Positions 1 to 13,500 of a stretch of DNA of 64,000 nucleotides are shown piece by piece. The number at the start of each line of letters is the position of its first letter. Positions within the stretch are counted from its first letter, which is position 1. Source of the stretch: Phalacrocorax aristotelis (taxonomy: Eukaryota > Chordata > Aves > Suliformes > Phalacrocoracidae); the NCBI RefSeq assembly GCF_949628215.1, contig NC_134311.1:10475582-10539581 (forward strand), written 5' to 3'. The translations under genes were made by a program, and so were the position numbers. The notes under the pieces are model-generated. The model worked only from the letters and a program-made list of their open reading frames with translations. It had not been told where the DNA came from and made no database searches.

Positions 1-2268
1 TGGACTTTTGATATGCACAGAGAAAGCCTGCTTTGTAATAGCTCGGTTAGTGGCAGCCTTGGCTGCAGTGGCCACAATATTGTGGAGTTTGGGATCCTGC
101 TGAGTGTGCTGAAGGTCAGCTCTAAGACAAGGATTCTGGATTTTAGAAGAGCAAACCTCAGTGCACTCAGGGCTCAGTTGGGAGGGATTCGATGGGAAGC
201 TTCCATGGAATACAAAGGAAATTCTTCAAGAACTCTCTATTGGAAGCACAAAGCCAATTTATCCCCTACACAGGAAAGGGAAGTAAGTGGAACAAGAGGC
301 ACCCATGGCTCAACTATGACCTTTTGGGTGTACTCAAATTCAGAAAGGAAGCACACCAGAGATGGAGAAGTGGAGGATTATCTGCCAAGAACTACAAGGG
401 CATGCCAAAGTGTGCAGAGATGCAGTTAGAAAAGCAAAAGCCCAATTTGAATTGAAACTGGCTGTAGACATAAAAAATAACAAGAAAGGTTTCTTCAGAC
501 ATGTCAACCACAAGCAGAAAAAGAAGGGAAACATAGGCCCACTGTTAAACAGAGAAGGAGAATTAATCACCAATGATGCTGAAAAGGCAGAGATCCTCAA
601 CACCTTCTTCATCTCTGTCTTTACCAACACTGTTGGGTCCCAGGCTTTGGGAAAAAAATTGCTGATTGATCCATACACTGACCCACCATCAGTGAAGGAA
701 GAGTTAGTATATGAAGTACTACAGGAGCTTGACCCCTACAAATCAATGGGCCCTGATGCCATCCACCCGAGGGTGTTGAGAGAGCTGGCTGACATCATTG
801 CAAGGCCACTCTCCATAATCTTCAAGAAGTCATGGAGAACGGAGCATGTCCCAGAGGACTGGAGGAAGGCAAATGTTACCCCTATCTACAAGAAAGGCTT
901 GAGGGAGGATCCAGGTAACTATGGGCCCATCAGCCCTAATTCAATCCCTGGGAATGTTATGGAACGAATCCTTCTGGGGGCCATCACAAGTCAAATGAAA
1001 CACGATATTGGGAAAAGCCAACATGGCTTCACTAAAGACAGATCGTGATTGACAAACCTGGTCGCCTTCTATGACAAAGTGACTTGCCTGGTTGACATGG
1101 GGCGGGCTGTGGACATTGTCTACCTGGACTTCTCCAAGGCCTTTGATATGGTCCCCCCCAGTCTCCTCCTGGAGAAATTGATGTGTTATGGCCTAGACAA
1201 GTGGTCTGTGCGGTGGGTGGGGAACTGGCTGACAGGCCACACCCAAAGGGTGGTGACAGACAGCTCCTTTTCCAAGTGGCAACCTGTCACAAGTGGAGTC
1301 CCCCAGGGATCAATATTGGGCCCAATGTTATTCAACATCTTTACAAGTGATCTGGACAACGGCATCAAGCGTAGCCTGATGAAGTTTGCTGATGACACCA
1401 AGTTGAGTGGGGAAGTAGACACTCCAGAAGGGAGAGCTGCTCTGCAGGGAGAGCTGGATAGGCTGGAAGAGTGGGCCAGCAAGAACCTCATGAAGTTCAG
1501 CAAGGATATGTGTAAGGTCTTGCACCTGGGAAAACATAATCCAGGACTGCAGCACAGACTGGGATCCACCTGGCTGGAGAGCAGCCCTGTGGAAAGGGAC
1601 CTGGGGGTCCTGGGGGACACAAAGCTCAACATGAGCGAACAGTGTGCTGCTGCGGCCGAGAAGGCCAACAGGGTGCTGGGTTGCATCAAAAAGGGCATCA
1701 CCAGCAGAGAGAAAGAAGTCGTCATCCCGCTCTACCCAGTGCTTGTCAGGCCACACCTGGAGTCCTGTGTACAGTTCTGGTCCCCGCTATACAAAAAGGA
1801 TGTCGACAGGCTGGAAGGGGTCCAGAGAAGGGCCACCAAGATGATCCGAGGACTGGGAAGCTGCCATACGAGGACAGGCTGGGAGAGCTGGCTTTGTTCA
1901 GCCTTGAGAAAAGCAGGCTCAGAGGGGATCTCATCACCAGGTACCAGTACTTACGGGGCAGCTACAAAGAAGATGGAGACTCCCTTTTTACACGGAGTCC
2001 CATGGAGAGGACAAGGGGGAATGGACACAAGTTGCTTTTGGGGAGATTCCGATTGGACACGAGAGGGAAATTTTTCACAGCGAGGACAGTCAACCATTGG
2101 AATAATCTCCCCAGGGAAGTGGTTGACTCGGCCACGTTGGACACCTTCAAGAGTCGTCTGCACAGGGTGCTGGGCCATGTCGTCTAGACTGTGCTCTTCC
2201 CAGAAAGGTTGGACTAGATGATCCCTGAGGTTCCTTCCAACCTAGGGTTCTGGGATTCTGTGATAAGT
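1..2268 (+). repeat. CR1 LINE, long young copy, ORF2 with one stop and one frameshift
   Basis: Covers CR1 ORF2 from the end of the endonuclease region to the 3' end; the 5' part runs off the window. Nearly open from 362 to 2187: one TGA at 1046-1048 and one frameshift near 1855-1859. Reverse transcriptase motifs are present: VYLDFSKAFD near 1117, TSGVPQGSILGP near 1289 and the catalytic FADD at 1385-1396. The element ends in the CR1 tail (TTCTGGGATTCTGTGAT). It lies outside or in the 3' part of CAAP1, on the opposite strand. Confidence 0.95.
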
Positions 2269-2794
2269 TATATAGATGAATTTCACAGAGAACTTTTGAT
2301 CTTTGATTTTGGTAAGACAAATCATGATTTTCAAGCAATTAAAACTGACAGCCTAAACCATAAGTGATTCTGAAGCTATAAAAAGTCCTCCTCACAGCAG
2401 TGTGTATAAGAAGCATTTATAAGAGATGAACATACCAGGGCTAAGTAGTTTGGACCTGTTCCTACTGTGACAGTAACTACAAGATTATTATTTCAGTTTC
2501 AGATGCAGTTTTACCTATTTCCCATCCTATCAAATCAACTTTGAAGACTATATTTTCAACTACACCTTGCAATACACCAAGTATGTGAAAGATCAAAAGA
2601 AATGGGAATCAACAGGATTAAGACATAGAAATTCTTCTCTCTTGTTGCACAGCATCAGTCAGTATTTACCTAGCATGTTGCTCAACCAAGCAGCATTTCC
2701 ATGGATCAAAAAATAGGTGCATCAATGGATTGCAGTTCAAAGCCTGAGCCTACTCATCATTAGGCCTGAGCCTAATTCACAGCCAGAGAAAATT
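2269..2794. other. Unclassified stretch between CR1 and LTR
   Basis: AT-rich, no coding signal seen on either strand. It may be CAAP1 intron or 3' flank. Confidence 0.4.
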
Positions 2795-3345
2795 TGTACT
2801 GGGTCTGGCTGGGATGGAGTTAATTTTCTTAATACCAGCCTGCATGGTGCTGCTCTTTTTATTTGTTTCTGAAACAGTGCTGATAACACCAGTGTTTCAG
2901 CTAGCGCTGAAAAGTGCTTGCACAGTCTCAGGGCTTTATCTGTGTCTTTCTCTGACCCCACAGCAAGAGGCTGGGGGTAAGCAAAAGGCTAGGACAGCTG
3001 AGCCCAGCTGACCAAAGGGATATTCTCTACCATATGACACTGTGATCAGCAATAAAAGCTCAAGGAAAGGAGGAAAGAGGAATGTTCAAGATTATGGCAT
3101 TTGTCTTCCCAAATAGAAGGGAATGCATGCTGAGGCTTTGCTTTCCAGGAAGTGGCTAAAAATCTGGCTGCCAATGGGAAATGGTGAACAAACCCCTTAT
3201 TTGGCTTTGTTTGAGTGCACAGCTTTTGCTTTGCTTATTAAACTGTCTTTGTTTTGACCCTTAAGTTTTTTTTGCTTTTGCTCTTCTGATTGTCTCCGCC
3301 ACCCCACTCAGGGAGGAGTAATTGGTACTGGCTGGGGTCAACACA
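2795..3345 (+). mobile_element. Solo LTR, ERVL-type, copy 1 (diverged)
   Basis: Begins TGTACTGGGTCTGGCTGGGA and shares order and wording with the copies at 6783 and 40878: GAGTTAATTTTCTT, a STACACAG-like middle, TATTAAACTGTC near the polyadenylation site and a terminal CAACA. No clear target duplication. More diverged than the others and right end uncertain. No internal retroviral genes are present. Confidence 0.75.
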
Positions 3346-4484
3346 CCTAGAAGTCCTTTTGGCATTGCTCATGTAATAAGTGGAAACAGAATATTAACAC
3401 ATTCATGTCTGTCCCACAGTTAGCATGGACCAGGAAGCTGGGCAAAGCGCCTTGTGTTCCATTCAGAACTTGGAGCCTCCAAAACTGTTAATATAGTGTT
3501 CATCCAAGCTCCTTGGCCTATAGATTTTAATTAGCTGATGGGCTTTAGTTCCCTCTTTTGCAGTTGTAATTTTACCCAGTAATAAAGATCATTGTTGGCA
3601 TTTCTCATTATCTTTTTCATTTTGATAACTTTTACTTTTTCCTTCAGCTACAGTTGCAAAATTCATTTTAGCACACTTAATTTCATTTTTTAATTTTATT
3701 TTATCCACTTTTGCTTATCCTCTCATTCTCCTTTTTTTCCCTCTAGTATCACAAGCTGCAGCTCAGCAGAATGATTACAGTTATATTTTTAAATTTATAT
3801 TGATATTCTCAAAAGCCCTTTAAAGCTTACATCTGGAGTGGAGCCACTGTTATAGCCCAAAGCCATCATGATACTCTGGTTGATTAAGTCATAAAAAACA
3901 ACAATGAAGCAATCACCTGCAACAGTCATCAATTCCCATTGATAATACAGAAGTGGAAGACATCTGCAGGAAATCTGTCAGTTCTAAGGTCACTCAATAT
4001 AGTAAAACGAGCAACATTTAACGCATTCCTCACAAAGCCATAGCAACCTGCTCCTAAAAGTTCTGATGCTTTTATTATCACCTTTTACTTCATGTAATTC
4101 CCCTCACTAATTACTTCAGGAAAAAAAAAACCATGCTTCACAAAGTTATTTCAAGAGGCACCTTTTAGACAGCATTCTGAATTGTGAAATAGTAGTTGTG
4201 GGAAGCAAATAATCTTAGGTCTTCACAGAAGAAAAATATAGCTTATAAGAATTTGCAACATTTTTTGATTGGAAAAGCTATTTCTGATGTTACTGCATAC
4301 AGCTAGTCCAAATGAAAATAGTCTGAGACAGAAACACCTACAGTTCTAGTGCTTCATGTACAAAATAATACTGGTAGTTGTTATAGGGTGCTGATTTAAT
4401 GATTGGAGTAAAACAAATACTGCTGCAGGTTAAGAAAACCAATTCCTTACACAGCACGTGCTCAAATGCGTACCACTGACTTAC
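3346..4484. other. CAAP1 intron after exon 6, no recognised element
   Basis: AT-rich. Minus-strand stops are frequent, so the roughly 330-nt last CAAP1 exon is not here. Nothing else is recognised. Confidence 0.5.
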
Positions 4485-4523
4485 CTGCTTTTGCATTTTC
4501 TATGCTGCCAATCACGGTAGTAC
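4485..4523 (-). CDS. CAAP1: CAAP1 probable coding exon 6 (39 bp)
   Basis: 39 nt, exactly 13 codons, phase 1 at both ends, with CATTCAG acceptor and GTAAGT donor. It encodes GTTVIGSIENAKA, weakly similar to the human segment before the YDSDIEG motif. Position, phase and splice sites support it; the sequence match is weak. Confidence 0.6.
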
Positions 4524-7500
4524 CTGAATGTCTCACCCATGCATTTTTGCATTTAAAAAGAGAAAATATACACGACAAAATGTTCATCCTCAGAGATTGA
4601 AAGATTTAAGTACCTCCACTGGCACTGACTTCAAGTAAAATACACCAGTTATCAGGAATGGTGGGTCTTGAGCACCATTCCATTGGACCTCAGTCCTGCA
4701 TAATCAAACAAAGCAAGGTAGCATCTATCAAGACTGAACAAAATTATTCAAGCACTCCTTTGGCAAACAATTATTACAATAGATTTCTGTGAACGTCAAA
4801 ACAGAGTACTGTAGACTCCTACGATCATTTCAATAGAAAGTAAAACTGATTCTCAAATAATTCAGCAAATGGTAACGGCAGTATTAGCAATCTCCTACAT
4901 ACCAAAAAATTGAAATGACTGAAGTTCCTCTTCAACAGAAAAACTAGATATGAAGAGCCAAATGAGCCTTGCAAGGGCTTCAGTCATGTTGCAGAAGCTA
5001 AACTAGCAAACTTTGAAGAGCTGCAATTTGCTTTTAGCCACAAAAGAAGTATCCAATCTCACAGAACTAAGAAGCCAAAGTTCCTACAATATCTTTTTCA
5101 ATGTTCCCCTCTCCTTTTTCTGGAATTGGGCCCAAGGGAGAGGTTGTAACCCTACACCAGCTGATTTCTAAGAGGACGATTCTCTCTGATTGCAGCTACT
5201 GTTCAAAGGTGAGCTATCAGTTAACTGGAATTGGTCACTGCCCAATACCAATAAACAAAATTTCAGCTTTCTCCGCTACATACCTTGTTTTGATTCTTGA
5301 CCTTCCAGCTTGTTGTCTTCTCTCAGAGAAGAAGTAGAGTCTATACTGTTGTCCTGTCTGGAAACAAATAAGATGACATTCTAATCTATGTCTTTTACAA
5401 TTTAAGAGGTTTTTTTTCTAGGAAACATTTACTTTAACTAAAGAAATTATGGGGCAGTAGACCAATAGGCCAGATAAAGTTGAACAAAAGCAAAAGGAAC
5501 ACACAAAGTGCTGATCTAAGCACTTGAGAATGAGCTTTTTTTCTTTGCCTAACGATACACAAGCATAAAGCAAATATTCCCACTACACTCTAGCCTTTCA
5601 GAATAACAATCCTCACTGGTAGCCCCTTCCTCATATTAGGAGCTTTTCTCTAAAACTCAGAATAAATTGTCACACAGCTAGATGATTTGAAAGAACTATA
5701 GATTCAGTTGTACTCAAATACTACTTACTGTTCTCTTTTTAAATTAAGAAGCTATTTTTATGAAGTTACCATCACCCCACCATCATCCACCTCTCCTACA
5801 ACACATCAGTTTCCCAAAGGGCCACTTTTTAAAACAAATGCAACTCAACTGTTAAATTGTATTCAGTATCTGCATTTCTCTATTTCTTCTATTTAAAGAT
5901 TCCTACCCTTGACCTATATGGTTTCAACTGCTTTACACAAGGGATCAGAAGAGATACTTTTGTAAAATGTTCCTGTCCTCCAGACATTTCACATGTACTA
6001 GTTATACATACTGTGAAGTATACAGGAAGAAGGAAGGCAGAAGGACCCAGAATCACAGGAAAGAATTCAACTGCCATGTTTAGTGAGTATATTCAGAGTC
6101 GAATTGCCAGTTTCCTAACCCTGAATGTCAGTGTGGCATTGGTTTCATACATATTAATATGGAATCAATGCAACTATCCTGCCTGTGGAAGCTAAACATC
6201 ACTATAAAAAGGATAGCAGTATTCTGGTATCACAGATGTAAATATAATGACTTTAACAACTTTTTTTCAGTAATGGCCTGAAGAGTTTTCCTAGAATCGA
6301 ACACAGATCTATTTTCCCCACGCTCTCAAAGATATTTTTTTTTCCAGTGTCCAATGGCTATGTCAGGAGGGAGAACGCCATCGTACTTCTAGCCATCTTG
6401 GTCTGAAAAATAGAGTTACTTTGATTACTATTTCCTTTTCTGTAGTAGCAAAGGTTACAAATCAATAGACTCTTCTGTTTCTCCCACTTTTTGTACCCAG
6501 TGCAACAAGGAGAATGTGTAGCTGTTTCCATTTGAACACAACACCTGAAAAAAAGATTTTTACATGTTCTGCACTTCAAGTAAGGAAACCCCAAGAGAAA
6601 TATACTGTTCAATGCCATTATAATAAACTAGGAACAGACTGTTTACTGTGATGCATTTTTCTCAGAACTCAGTAGTATGTATCCTTTCAGTTTGCTTTCC
6701 TACTTGGTCTACTCAAGAAGTATTCTCCCAGCCTTCTAATCTCTGTTGGACTTTCCATTCCCAGGCAGGGCTGAAAGAGAACTGTGCTGGTTTTGGCTGG
6801 GATAGAGTTAATTCTCCTCACTGTAGCTGGTACAGGGCCGATGGCACATTGATGCTTTAGTAGTTAAGTAGGGGCTCAGTGTCACTAAGCAGTGCTTACA
6901 CTAGTCGGGGACCTTTCCAGCTTCCCGCACTCTGCCATGTGGGCAGGAGGCCAGGAGGGGCGGGGCCACAGCCAAGGCAGCTGACCCCGACTGGCCAATG
7001 GGGTGTTCCTTCCATGCCATGTGACGCCATGACCAGCACAGTAACGGGGGCAGTTGCCGCGCAGGGGGCGGTTGCGGCTCGGGGAAGGGCGGCACCGGGT
7101 TGGTGGGTGGTGAGCGGCTGCATCATGGGCTGTTGGTTTTGGGTGTTTTTTCCCCTTCCCCTGTGCCCTGGGTTTCACCTCTCTCTCATAATTTTCCTTT
7201 TCATTGCACTACTGTTGTTGTTTTTATTATTTTAATTATTAAACTGTTATTATCTTAAGCCATGAGCTTTCTCACATTTACCCTTCTGATTCTGTCCCCC
7301 ATCCTGCCAGTGGGGGAGTCAGTGAGCAGCTGTGTGGGGCTGAGTTGCCGGCTGAGGCTAAACCACAACAAGAAGGAACAGATAGAAACTAGATGTTCAA
7401 ATAGCTATCCTAAGCAGGAAGTTCTGTATATATGGCTAACACCTTCAGAAAATTATTTAAACTTTGCCTCTACTCAGAGTTCGCTCATTTATTTTCTATT

Positions 7501-10500
7501 CCAGTCATCAATCTTGTACTACAAAGGCCAGAGGTGTTGCAAGATGGATTACAGCCCTCACCTGTTAGGTGTAAAATAAATCCAGGAATTCAACAAATAA
7601 AATCAGGTCTGCTGTATGTGATGGTTTAGACATGTTAACCAGAGTCTCAATCTTTCTGCTGTCATGGAGGAGAAGGAACACTGGGCCACATACCACTACC
7701 ATGTTCAACTTGTAAAGTGCCTTGAGCAAAGGACAGGCTGTGAGGAAAAGTTTTGCACTCATACACACGCCCATAATGTCAGGGTTAACTGAGACCCACT
7801 CCAATTACCACTCCAGTGAAAACACCCTCTCAGCATTATCAGTGCCAGGCTCCAGGCCACAGCTTAGCACTAAAGCCTAACTGTTCTCTGCTTTGAGAGA
7901 GTGCCAGCCTCCTACCCAGCAACATTTCCCACCCACCTCCATTACTGGGTTTGTTAGGCCAGATGCCAGCACAGACCACCAGATAAATCTGTCCATGATG
8001 CTGTCACAGCTCACCTTCCCAGAAATTTCAGGTTTTGCTCTCCTGTCACTTGATGAGGTTCATCACACTCAGTTCTCCATTGCAGTGTCCTGTCGATTAG
8101 GTTATGCATTTAATGGTGAGTCATCATAAGCACAAAGGCACAATGAGGAGCACAAAGGCCCAATGAGGAAAACTGCAAGCAGAGGAACCCTTGTAACTTC
8201 ATTGATGCAGCCCAAGTTGCTCGTAGGGTTGGAGGAAGGAGAGCAACAGCCCATTTTCTGGGAACAAAACCTAGTAAGAGCAGTCAGCTACAGAAATCAC
8301 CTTACAGGCTGAAGGGTGTTACAGCCTACAGGAGCAACGGCATCTGCATAGGATGCTGGGGAAGAGCATTTCAGGATTGCATAAAACTTACCAGCAGATG
8401 TTTTTAAGGGGAGTGTAGGAATGTGTAAGGCAGCATGGGATGTTTAAAAACCAAAGGTGGGAAAAGGGAGATACTGAGGCAGACTGAGACAGAGCAAGCA
8501 CAGGAAAAAAAAAAAAGAAAAATATAAAGGACCAGCAGAGCATAAACAGGCTGCTGGCCAGTACACTTGGTTGGTTGTACAACTTGGTACCAGTTGCTGG
8601 CCAAGCCCTGAACCCAATCACCACAGCCTGTCCTGCCTTCTTACTGAACCCTATTGCTATACTATCTTTCCAAATGAAAGGACACTATTCTCTGTATGTA
8701 TGTGCACGTGTGTGTGTGTCTGTAAGTGCCAGCAACTGCAATGGGGACCATAGGTCACAGGGACCTGCAGGACTGTGCTGCCATAAACTACACAGAATGA
8801 AAACATGCACACTTCCTCAGGGAATTTCAATATCATATATCAGTGTATATATGCAGATGCTTGTAATTCAACAGCAAACCTCAGCCTTGTCTAGCCTGCA
8901 AGTAGGATGAGAGATCAGGGAGTCAGGTACCAGACAGACTATAAGATCAGAGGACAAATTCCTGAAAGAGACCAGGTCTGCAAAAAGGCTACTTGAGGGA
9001 CCATAGCTCCACTAGATACCCAAGATATCAACAGCCTGAGAGTCAGTTACTGGGAACAATCATAAACTTGCACCAGCTATCAGAGATGTCTGTGTGCACA
9101 AAGGGGTATAAGCGGCAACTGGAGTGGGGATGCAAACCTTGTGGGCTTGTACGCCCAAGTGCCGGCAACTGGGGAGGGCAGTGGATCCAGGACCATATCT
9201 GGTCAACAGATCTGGAAGGATCCACCTTTTTTTTTTTTTTTAGCAACTCCCAATGATTTTTTGTACTTAGTCACTCAAATCTTGGCCAAAATAAGATTCT
9301 GATACACCCTGCTCATCATTAAGTGCAAAAGCTGCTTAGAGTGCCCCTACTTTATCCTCCCTCACACACACGCTTCATCATGTTGAACTGAGTAGTCACC
9401 TCTGCACTGGACAGCAATGTGTCACTTGGGAAAGTCTGATGTTGCACAAATGGTTTCCAGGCAAGAACTTCACATCTCTAGTTATCACCCTGAGCTCCAA
9501 CGTGAAATTTTACTGAGGAATTACACCCACCCCTTTGACAGAAAACTCAGAGTGACCTCTGTGGTTCAAACACTGGCTGTGAAATTATCTACGCCTATTT
9601 TAATAGCTACATGAAAAGAAATAATAATTTGAAAAATCACACATCAAAACATGTTGTAAAGTTTCCTCCAGATGCCTTAACACTATCACTGATTAAAGCA
9701 AAACTACATTTCTTTAAAGACTACCTACTGTCAGCAAAAGACTTTTTAGAACCCAAAAGTACTTTTACAGCACCTGTTTTCTTTCAGGACTGATTGGATT
9801 GGGCTGTGCTGCTGGTGAACCTTCACTACTTCATTTAATACGCAGGCATTTTGCACCATCGTGTGGCCAAGCAGCAGCACTTCAGTTCACAGTTCAGTTT
9901 TGCTCTCAACTCCTTAACTTCGTTTTATTTGTTTCTAAGAAATATTTTTTTCCTTGTTATATATAATGCAGCATAGATTTAGGAAGGGCAGCACAACAAC
10001 ATGTCTCCAAACAATGGGAGCGAAAGATATGCTAATCTGGCACAGTACACAAATTTAATACCCTCTTTGATATGGTCCCCCCCAGTCTCCTCCTGGAGAA
10101 ATTGATGGGTTATGGCCTAGACAAGTGGTCTGTGCGGTGGGTGGGGAACTGGCTGACAGGCCACACCCAAAGGGTGGTGACAGACAGCTCCTTTTCCAAG
10201 TGGCAACCTGTCACAAGTGGAGTCCCCCAGGGATCAATATTGGGCCCAATGTTATTCAACATCTTTACAAGTGATCTGGACAACGGCATCAAGCGTAGCC
10301 TGATGAAGTTTGCTGATGACACCAAGTTGAGTGGGGAAGTAGACACTCCAGAAGGGAGAGCTGCTCTGCAGGGAGAGCTGGATAGGCTGGAAGAGTGGGC
10401 CAGCAAGAACCTCATGAAGTTCAGCAAGGATATGTGTAAGGTCATGCACCTGGGAAAACATAATCCAGGACTGCAGCACAGACTGGGATCCACCTGGCTG

Positions 10501-13500
10501 GAGAGCAGCCCTGTGGAAAGGGACCTGGGGGTCCTGGTGGACACAAAGCTCAACATGAGCAAACAGTGTGCTGCTGCGGCCGAGAAGGCCAACAGGGTGC
10601 TGGGTTGCATCAAAAAGGGCATCACCAGCAGAGAGAAAGAAGTCATCATCCCGCTTTACCCAGCGCTTGTCAGGCCACACCTGGAGTCCTGTGTACAGTT
10701 CTGGTCCCCGCTATACAAAAAGGATGTCGACAGGCTGGAAGGGGTCCAGAGAAGGGCCACCAAGATGATCCGAGGACTGGGAAGCTGCCATACGAGGACA
10801 GGCTGGGAGAGCTGGCTTTGTTCAGCCTTGAGAAAAGCAGGCTCAGAGGGGATCTCATCACCAGGTACCAGTACTTACGGGGCAGCTACAAAGAAGATGG
10901 AGACTCCCTTTTTACACAGAGTCCCATGGAGAGGACAAGGGGGAATGGACACAAGTTGCTTTTGGGAAGATTCCGATTGGACACGAGAGGGAAATTTTTC
11001 ACAGCGAGGACAGTCAACCATTGGAATAACCTCCCCAGGGAAGTGGTTGACTTGGCCACGTTGGACACCTTCAAGAGTCGTCTGCACAGGGTGCTGGGCC
11101 ATGTCGTCTAGACTGTGCTCTTCCCAGAAAGGTTGGACTAGATGATCCCTGAGGTCCCTTCCAGCCTGAGATTCTGGGATTCTTTCATGCCATGCTAGTA
11201 GATAACCACAGCAATGTGAAACTCCTCTTTTTATCAGTCTTTAAAGAGACTTCTCCCTCAGGATGACAGTTAAGTTTGAAGTCACTCTTCCAAGAGAGAA
11301 ATTCAGCACTTACTTTTTTTAATACTTTTGCAAAGTATGTTCTTTTCAGCAGAAAGGAGCTAACTATTACAGTTTGTCGGTGACAAATGCTGTCAATTTA
11401 ATTCACCATATGCTAGCTTTTCACGTTGGCATGCTCCATAGTAGTGCGATGCTTACATGGGCTCATGCACGTGGATTCTGTACTGAACCTATTACTTTCA
11501 GGAATCTGCATAGCTGTCAAAGAAATCTGGGTTTAAGGGAAATTCAGTACCACAACTCCAGCAGATTATGCAGAGTGCATAAAGACGGAAGCAGAGGTTG
11601 GGAAAAGGGATAGTGGTCTGAGGAGTGGACAGCTAAGGATTAAGAAAATAGCACTGCAATACTGGTGGCTTCAATTCCAAGCACTGGCAGTAATTGGGGC
11701 TGGAGAACAGCAGGAAAAGTTTTGTGACAGAAGAAGAAAAGTCTTAATGCTGGACTAGAAGACAGTCTGACAGCATGAGATACAGTCATGCTGATGCTTT
11801 CCTTACAGTGCTTTTAACAGTCATTAAGAAACATTCACCTAAATCTCTGGAGTGAGGCTTGAGATCAATATTTCTGCTACTCTGACATAAAGATGATGTG
11901 CCTTCCTAAATTAAAATTTGCCTTTGAGGTTCCAAGGTTAAAAAATATTTCTAGAAGTCTCAAGTCCTTGTAAGCCTCCTGCAAATTTTTGTTCCAAGGT
12001 TAGTTTTCCATGACAAATGAGAACTAAAATAATTAACACCGAGCAATTTTAAAAAAAAAAATCCATACAAAGTAGTGCTCCTCAGAAAAGGTATCCCAAA
12101 TGACAGATGCTAACCAAATAGTTTAATGGCTATGAAAGGTCCATCAGTCTGATTACAGGTGAAGTTTGAGGACACCATGAGAAGAGAAGACACTGAACAG
12201 ATGCCAAGTTCTAATATATATGTTCAGCGACTCATGCATCCTATTCTTTCAGTCATTACAAATGGAGAAGATAACCAAATCATCCTAGAGCGGTAAATAT
12301 CAGATGGCAATTGCATGCTTGTGAACAGCCCAGTACCCAAGAGCAAAACACGTTAAAACAAGGCAAGCTTTTAAACTGCTAACCTTTCTAAAACAAAACA
12401 AGCAGAAACTGCACACACGACTGCAAAGCAGTAAAAAACCTATCAGTTCTTGAAAGAGCAAATATTAAACTACAAATTTTCACACAGTGAAAAAATAAGC
12501 ACATTAGATTTTTCAAAGCAAAAGATCATTTACTCACATTGTACACATAAACATATGATCACTATAATATTAGCGTGCTTGCTCTTAATACATGCTTTAT
12601 TACTACATCAAATAATTTACTTGCAGTCCTTCTGTTGGAGGGTATTTAAAATGCCAATTCAGGGAACAGGAAAGAAATAGCTCAAGGATATGCTAATACC
12701 TTAAGAGTGAGATGGAAAGAGTGCCTACTTGGTTTTGCAGGACATTAGTGGCTAACACCTTTCAATTAAAGATCTGTCATTTAGCTGGAAACTTGTTATG
12801 CAGCAATTTTCTCGGTTTAACAGTATTCCATTGCAGACAGTAACAGAGAAACAATCTTAGAACTGTACAGTTAAAAATCTACATAGGGCTCACAAGTAAT
12901 AAAGCATAGCTACTGTAAGAGCAATTTCCAGTTATTGGCAAACATCGGCCCTGTGCCCTCAATTCCTCTGCATGCTTATTCCAGGATTTCTAGTGGTGAC
13001 AAAATAACGGACCAAGTGTTTTTACATGCTAATAGAAGCATCTGAAGCTTTTACAGAGCTGAAATTTAGGAAAAGTCTCATGACTTCTGGTTCTGGTGAC
13101 AGAATGAGGGTACGTGCATCAGAAAAAGGGAGGTTCCATTTACAATTACAGATGTGATACTATGCAAAAGTTTCAGACGAAGATCTGGGTTTTGCAGCCT
13201 TCCCCGTACCTGGAGCAACTTCTCTAAGTCACTGCTACTTTTAGAAGGTACAGACAGGAAGCACATCTTTAGAGACAGATAAGTATTTGCATATTTGGGC
13301 AGGGGGGGGTGGGGGGGAAGACAGTACGAACTATACCCTTCTATGAAAACCTCTATATTTTGATACACTTCTAATTTCTTCAAACTCATTGATTTCAGCT
13401 TTCTGGATTTCTATTGATATATGGACATTGGTGAAGGTACAAGTTTGTAGAATTTTTTTATTTTTTTTAAAGAACAAGGATGAAAGAAACAAACTGATGT

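Noticed and set aside
1186-1756. 179- and 142-codon minus-strand frames, repeated at 10110-10680
   Set aside because: Shadow frames of CR1 ORF2 on the other strand. Their recurrence only reflects the repeat copies.
2269-4484. Last coding exon of CAAP1
   Set aside because: No stretch encodes the expected conserved C-terminus and stops are frequent on the minus strand, so it is most likely left of the window.
6879-7235. 118-codon plus-strand frame and overlapping minus frames
   Set aside because: They lie in the GC-rich centre of an ERVL-type solo LTR and match no protein.
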